A stretch of 13,182 bases of DNA from an uncultured Methylococcaceae bacterium. Its GTDB lineage: Bacteria > Pseudomonadota > Gammaproteobacteria > Methylococcales > Methylomonadaceae. The stretch lies in the NCBI GenBank assembly GCA_903939355.1, contig CAJAHC010000173.1, positions 1 to 13,182 of the forward strand, written 5' to 3'. Made by a program: the position numbers and the translations under genes. The stretch's first letter is position 1. Every line of letters begins with the position of its first letter. Below the pieces are notes generated by a model. The model searched no databases and was not told the DNA's origin. It was given only the letters and a program-made list of their open reading frames with translations. Below are positions 9,878-13,182 of the stretch, piece by piece.

Positions 9878-9970
9878 ATTAAGGACTTATGGAAAAATTG
9901 AACTTGACCTGATGAGTAATAACAAGTATTATGTCCAGCTCACATAAGCAAAGTGCTTAGGTCAGGTCGA
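9878..9970 (+). repeat. Structured spacer element, copy B (rpoC-rpsL), potential three-way junction
   Basis: The blocks ATTAAGGA (9878), TGAGTAAT (9913), TAAGCA (9945) and TGCTTAGGT (9954) occur in the same order as in the rpoB-rpoC spacer. If transcribed, the region can fold compactly. The outer stem is TTGACCTGA (9904-9912) with TCAGGTCGA (9962-9970), nine pairs with one G-U. Inside it, TGAG/CTCA plus TAATA/TATTA (9913-9942) forms one arm and TAAGCA/TGCTTA (9945-9959) the other, with only CA and GG unpaired at the junction. The left outer arm contains the -35 box of the rpsL promoter, so this may equally act as a DNA dyad. Confidence 0.5.
9904..9932 (+). promoter_or_regulatory. Strong sigma70-type promoter for the str operon (rpsL-rpsG-fusA-tuf)
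   Basis: TTGACC (9904-9909) and TATTAT (9927-9932) are separated by exactly 17 bases, and each hexamer has one mismatch to consensus. Initiation would fall around 9938-9942, leaving a leader of roughly 110 bases before rpsL. The stretch after the -10, GTCCAGC, is GC-rich for this AT-rich DNA. That feature is known from ribosomal promoters under stringent (ppGpp) control, so such control is inferred here. No terminator is seen after rpoC, so read-through from the rpoBC transcript is also likely. Confidence 0.72.
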
Positions 9971-10011
9971 AATAAACATTACACGTAGACGCTATGGTCA
10001 ATGAGTAATAA
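9912..10011 (+). repeat. 11-bp direct repeat ATGAGTAATAA in the rpsL leader region
   Basis: ATGAGTAATAA occurs at 9912-9922, inside the promoter spacer, and again at 10001-10011, 89 bases downstream and 40 bases before rpsL. Both copies are followed by an ATTAT-containing stretch ending in CAG. The second copy has no -35 box at the right distance, so it is not a duplicated promoter. AT-rich chance similarity cannot be excluded. Confidence 0.4.
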
Positions 10012-10050
10012 ATTATCTGACAGTTAAATTGTATATCGGAGTAAAGAAAA

Positions 10051-10425
10051 ATGGCCACGATCAACCAATTAGTTCGAAAGCCACGCGCTAAAAGAGTAGA
10101 AAAAAGCAATGTGCCTGCATTAGAGGCTTGTCCTCAGAGAAGAGGTGTATGTACGCGCGTATATACGACGACTCCTAAAAAACCAAATTCGGCGCTACGT
10201 AAAGTAGCGAGAGTAAGGCTGACAAATGGAGCTGAGGTTAGTAGTTATATTGGCGGGGAAGGTCATAACTTACAAGAGCATTCTGTGGTTTTAATTAGGG
10301 GTGGTCGTGTCAAGGATTTGCCAGGTGTAAGGTATCACGTTGTGCGTGGTAGCTTGGATGCTTCAGGTGTGAACAATAGAAAATGTGGTCGCTCCAAATA
10401 TGGAACAAAAAGACCTAAAAGTTAA
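10051..10425 (+). CDS. rpsL: Small-subunit ribosomal protein S12
   Basis: S12 sits at the decoding centre of the 30S subunit and affects translational accuracy. The 124 residues match E. coli length and sequence closely. [13 protein letters not shown] (40-52) and [13 protein letters not shown] (84-96) form the two loops near the A site. K43 and K88, where streptomycin resistance changes usually arise, are the sensitive-type lysines, and D89, the usual beta-methylthiolation site, is present. GGAG (10038-10041) lies nine bases before the ATG. It is the first gene of the str operon, under the promoter at 9904-9932, and is followed 17 bp later by rpsG. Confidence 0.98.
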   Translation: MATINQLVRKPRAKRVEKSNVPALEACPQRRGVCTRVYTTTPKKPNSALRKVARVRLTNGAEVSSYIGGEGHNLQEHSVVLIRGGRVKDLPGVRYHVVRGSLDASGVNNRKCGRSKYGTKRPKS

Positions 10426-10442
10426 AAGTGAGTTGGTGAGAA

Positions 10443-10913
10443 ATGTCTAGAAGAAGAGTTGCAACAAAAAGAGAAATTATTCCTGACCCAAGGTTTGGAA
10501 GCATAATGCTTACTAAATTCATGAATATGATCATGGAAAATGGCAAGAAGTCTGTTGCGGAAGGTATTGTTTATGGTGCCTTGGATGTAATTGAAGGTAA
10601 AGGTCACGCAGAGCCGCTTGATATTTTATCTAAAGCTTTGGAAAATGTTCAGCCTAGAGTTGAGGTTAAGTCCCGTCGAGTTGGTGGTGCAACTTACCAA
10701 GTACCAGTTGAAGTTAGACCTTCCCGTCGTATGGCGTTAGCAATGCGTTGGTTGATTGACGCTTCGCGAAAAAGAAATGAACGAAATATGTCCTCTAAAT
10801 TAGCTGGTGAGTTAATGGATGCATTTGAAAGTAGAGGATCTGCAGCCAAAAAACGTGAAGATACACATAGAATGGCTGAGGCTAATAAAGCATTTTCTCA
10901 TTATCGTTGGTAA
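10443..10913 (+). CDS. rpsG: Small-subunit ribosomal protein S7
   Basis: S7 is a primary 16S rRNA binding protein that nucleates assembly of the 30S head and lies near the E site. The 156-residue product has the standard length. It begins [16 protein letters not shown], shows the beta-hairpin region [16 protein letters not shown] (76-91), then [16 protein letters not shown] (96-111), and ends FSHYRW. GGTGA (10435-10439) provides the ribosome binding site three bases before the ATG, a normal spacing for this downstream part of the Shine-Dalgarno sequence. The gap from rpsL is only 17 bp. The roughly 100-base rpsL-rpsG spacer that S7 binds for feedback in E. coli is therefore absent in that form, so any S7 feedback must use another site. 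Confidence 0.98.
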   Translation: MSRRRVATKREIIPDPRFGSIMLTKFMNMIMENGKKSVAEGIVYGALDVIEGKGHAEPLDILSKALENVQPRVEVKSRRVGGATYQVPVEVRPSRRMALAMRWLIDASRKRNERNMSSKLAGELMDAFESRGSAAKKREDTHRMAEANKAFSHYRW

Positions 10914-10936
10914 TTTTATAAATTCTAAAGTTGTAT

Positions 10937-10941
10937 AGAGG
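10937..10941 (+). promoter_or_regulatory. Unusually close ribosome binding site of fusA
   Basis: AGAGG ends only two bases before the GTG at 10944, closer than the usual five to nine. There is no in-frame ATG, GTG or TTG between the rpsG stop and 10944, and AAAG at 10927-10930 is the only other weak candidate. Efficient fusA translation may depend on coupling to rpsG. Confidence 0.5.
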
Positions 10942-10943
10942 CA

Positions 10944-13037
10944 GTGCGTAAAACACCAATTGATCGGTATAGAAATATTGGCATCATGGCTCATATTGAT
11001 GCTGGCAAAACAACTACAACAGAACGAATTTTATACTATACAGGTGTGTCTCATAAGATTGGTGAGGTGCATGATGGTGCATCTACAATGGATTGGATGC
11101 CTCAGGAGCAAGAGCGTGGCATAACAATAACATCGGCTGCCACCACTTGTTTTTGGAGCGGCATGGAAAGGCAATTTCCAGAGCACCGAATAAACATTAT
11201 TGACACGCCCGGCCATGTTGATTTCACTATCGAAGTTGAGCGTTCGTTGAGAGTGTTAGACGGTGCATGTGCTGTTTTTTGCGCTGTAGGTGGAGTTGAG
11301 CCCCAGTCTGAAACAGTGTGGCGCCAAGCAGATAAATACAGTGTACCAAGACTTGTATTTGTTAATAAGATGGATAGATTAGGCGCCGATTATTTGCATG
11401 TTATTGAGCAGATTAAATGTCGATTAGGAGCTAATGCAGTTCCTATGCAATTGCCTGTTGGCGTTGAAGATAGTTTCTCAGGTGTTGTTGATCTGGTAAA
11501 GATGAAAGCAATAATTTGGGATGAGAAAAATTTAGGAATGACCTTTGTAGAAAAAGAAATTCCGAATGATATGCTAGATCTTTCAAGGGAATGGAGGGAG
11601 CGTATGATAGAAATGGCTGCAGAAGCCAACGAAGAATTAATGGAAAAATATCTGATTGATGGATATTTGACAAATGAACAAATTAAGCTAGGCATTAGGA
11701 TTCAAACTATAGCTAATAAGATTGTTCCAGTTTTTTGCGGCTCGGCATTCAAAAATAAAGGTGTTCAGGCTATGTTGGATGCTGTTATAGAGTACTTGCC
11801 GGCACCAATAGAAGTTAAGTCAATAGTTGGCTTGCTTGAAGATGAGAAAACTGAGGCTATAAGGCCAGCTTCTGATGCCGAGCCTTTTTCGGCATTGGCT
11901 TTTAAAATTGCAACCGATCCTTTTGTCGGTACACTAACTTTTTTCAGGGTTTATTCCGGCGTATTGAGCGTTGGCGATACAATTTATAATTCTGTTAAAA
12001 AGAAAAAAGAGCGAGTCGGCCGTATTGTGCAAATGCATGCAAATAGCCGTGATGAAGTTAAAGTTGTATTTGCTGGAGATATTGCTGCAGCAATAGGTTT
12101 GAAAGAAATTACAACGGGAGATACGTTATGTGATCTCAAGGATATAATAATTCTTGAGCGCATGGATTTCCCGGAGCCAGTTATATCAGTTGCGGTTGAG
12201 CCAAAAACAAAAGCAGATCAGGATAAGATGGGTTTAGCTTTAGTTAAGTTGGCTCAAGAAGATCCATCATTTAGGGTTCATACAGATGCTGAATCGGGTC
12301 AGGTTATTATTTCTGGGATGGGTGAATTGCACCTTGAAATAATTATTGATCGAATGAAGAGAGAGTTCAACGTAGATGCGAATGTAGGCTCTCCGCAAGT
12401 TGCCTACAGAGAAACAATTCGCAATAGGGTTGAACATGAAGCGAAATTTATTAGACAGTCTGGTGGCAAAGGCCAATATGGACATGTTTGGTTAAGAATT
12501 GAACCTCAACAAATTGGGGTTGGTTATGAGTTTGTAAATGAAATTGTTGGTGGGGTTGTACCAAAAGAATTTATTCCGGCAGTTGATAAGGGGATTCAAG
12601 AACAGCTTAAATGTGGTGTTTTAGCTGGATACCCTATCTTGGATGTAAAGGTTTCTCTGTTTGATGGGTCCTATCACGATGTGGACTCTAATGAAATTGC
12701 TTTCAAGATTGCTGGATCTATGTGTTTCAGGGAAGGTGCAAGAAAAGCAAGTCCTGTTTTACTTGAGCCTATAATGAAAGTTGAAATCGCTACGCCTGAA
12801 GAATATATGGGTGATGTGGTTGGTGATATCAATAGACGACGTGGCATAATACAAGGAATGCATGATGTGCCGTCAGGTAAGACAGTTAGCTGCGAAGTGC
12901 CGTTATCGGAAATGTTTGGTTATGCAACTGCATTGCGTTCAGCAACACAGGGGCGTGCTACATACAGTATGCAGTTTGAAAAATACAATGAAACACCTGC
13001 TCATATAGCAGAGTCTATCATTAATAAATCTTCATAA
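10944..13037 (+). CDS. fusA: Translation elongation factor G
   Basis: EF-G is the GTPase that drives translocation of mRNA and tRNAs after peptide transfer and, with RRF, splits post-termination ribosomes. The 697 residues (E. coli 704) begin [23 protein letters not shown]. The GTPase motifs are intact: G1 AHIDAGKT (16-23), switch region [11 protein letters not shown] (58-68), G3 DTPGH (87-91, with the catalytic-type H91), G4 NKMD (141-144) and G5 GSAF. Domain IV carries [15 protein letters not shown], with H578 at its tip. Domain V includes [20 protein letters not shown] near the end. The GTG start is forced by the absence of another start codon and by the match to family N-termini. It lies 30 bp after rpsG and 28 bp before tuf, so it is co-transcribed with both. 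Confidence 0.98.
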   Translation: MRKTPIDRYRNIGIMAHIDAGKTTTTERILYYTGVSHKIGEVHDGASTMDWMPQEQERGITITSAATTCFWSGMERQFPEHRINIIDTPGHVDFTIEVERSLRVLDGACAVFCAVGGVEPQSETVWRQADKYSVPRLVFVNKMDRLGADYLHVIEQIKCRLGANAVPMQLPVGVEDSFSGVVDLVKMKAIIWDEKNLGMTFVEKEIPNDMLDLSREWRERMIEMAAEANEELMEKYLIDGYLTNEQIKLGIRIQTIANKIVPVFCGSAFKNKGVQAMLDAVIEYLPAPIEVKSIVGLLEDEKTEAIRPASDAEPFSALAFKIATDPFVGTLTFFRVYSGVLSVGDTIYNSVKKKKERVGRIVQMHANSRDEVKVVFAGDIAAAIGLKEITTGDTLCDLKDIIILERMDFPEPVISVAVEPKTKADQDKMGLALVKLAQEDPSFRVHTDAESGQVIISGMGELHLEIIIDRMKREFNVDANVGSPQVAYRETIRNRVEHEAKFIRQSGGKGQYGHVWLRIEPQQIGVGYEFVNEIVGGVVPKEFIPAVDKGIQEQLKCGVLAGYPILDVKVSLFDGSYHDVDSNEIAFKIAGSMCFREGARKASPVLLEPIMKVEIATPEEYMGDVVGDINRRRGIIQGMHDVPSGKTVSCEVPLSEMFGYATALRSATQGRATYSMQFEKYNETPAHIAESIINKSS

Positions 13038-13065
13038 AATTGATAATATATAAGGGTATTTACTC

Positions 13066-13182
13066 ATGGCCAAAGAAAAGTTTTCACGAAATAAGCCCCA
13101 CGTTAACGTAGGCACAATTGGTCATGTTGACCACGGTAAGACAACGCTAACTGCTGCATTAACAGTAGTCATGGCAAAGTTG
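13066..13182 (+). CDS. tuf: Translation elongation factor Tu, N-terminal 39 residues (3' truncated by window edge)
   Basis: EF-Tu delivers aminoacyl-tRNA to the ribosomal A site as a GTP ternary complex. The open frame from ATG 13066 to the window end reads [19 protein letters not shown] and continues with the G1 P-loop, GHVDHGKT (19-26). This is diagnostic for EF-Tu rather than another translational GTPase. AAGGG (13052-13056) lies nine bases upstream. Its place directly after fusA is the standard last position of the str operon. Many gammaproteobacteria have two near-identical tuf copies, and this window cannot show whether that holds here. Confidence 0.96.
   Translation, partial: MAKEKFSRNKPHVNVGTIGHVDHGKTTLTAALTVVMAKL

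Noticed and set aside
10171..10320. Streptomycin resistance change in S12
   Set aside because: K43 and K88 are both the sensitive-type lysines.
1..13182. A novel defence, mobile or biosynthetic system
   Set aside because: Every long open frame is accounted for by a universal translation or transcription gene. No transposase, repeat array, integrase or unknown protein is present.

Overview
The window is a chromosomal housekeeping segment from an AT-rich gammaproteobacterium. All genes are on the + strand. In order they are: the 3' end of rplA, rplJ, rplL, rpoB, rpoC, rpsL, rpsG, fusA, and the 5' end of tuf. RpoB and RpoC are collinear with their E. coli counterparts, and the zinc ligands and active-site aspartates of RpoC fall at the same residue numbers. 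The E. coli-type L10 leader and rplL-rpoB attenuator are also present. The rif/beta operon runs directly into the str operon. E. coli has these two loci apart, whereas they are joined in Legionella-type and many other bacteria. Together with the AT-rich codon use, this suggests a Legionellales-like (Legionella/Coxiella/Rickettsiella-type) lineage, but that placement is an inference.

Layout. 1-108: L1 C-terminus. 109-292: L10 autoregulatory leader. 293-790 and 837-1205: L10 and L7/L12, the ribosomal stalk. 1206-1344: attenuator spacer. 1345-5436: RNA polymerase beta. 5437-5665: a 229-bp spacer with hairpins and a possible rpoC promoter. 5666-9871: RNA polymerase beta'. 9872-10050: a 179-bp spacer with a strong sigma70-type promoter for the str operon. 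10051-10425, 10443-10913, 10944-13037 and 13066-end: S12, S7, EF-G and EF-Tu, separated by only 17-30 bp.

The genes form one growth-coupled expression unit covering stalk proteins, the catalytic core of RNA polymerase, decoding-site proteins and elongation GTPases. Control points visible in the DNA are the L10 leader (translational feedback), the attenuator (uncoupling stalk protein output from polymerase output), and new promoters before rpoC and rpsL.

I see no mobile element, CRISPR array, tRNA, defence system or novel protein here. The least conventional signal is non-coding. The two large spacers (rpoB-rpoC and rpoC-rpsL) share ordered sequence blocks at identical spacing. The second can fold as a compact three-way junction whose outer stem contains the -35 box of the rpsL promoter.
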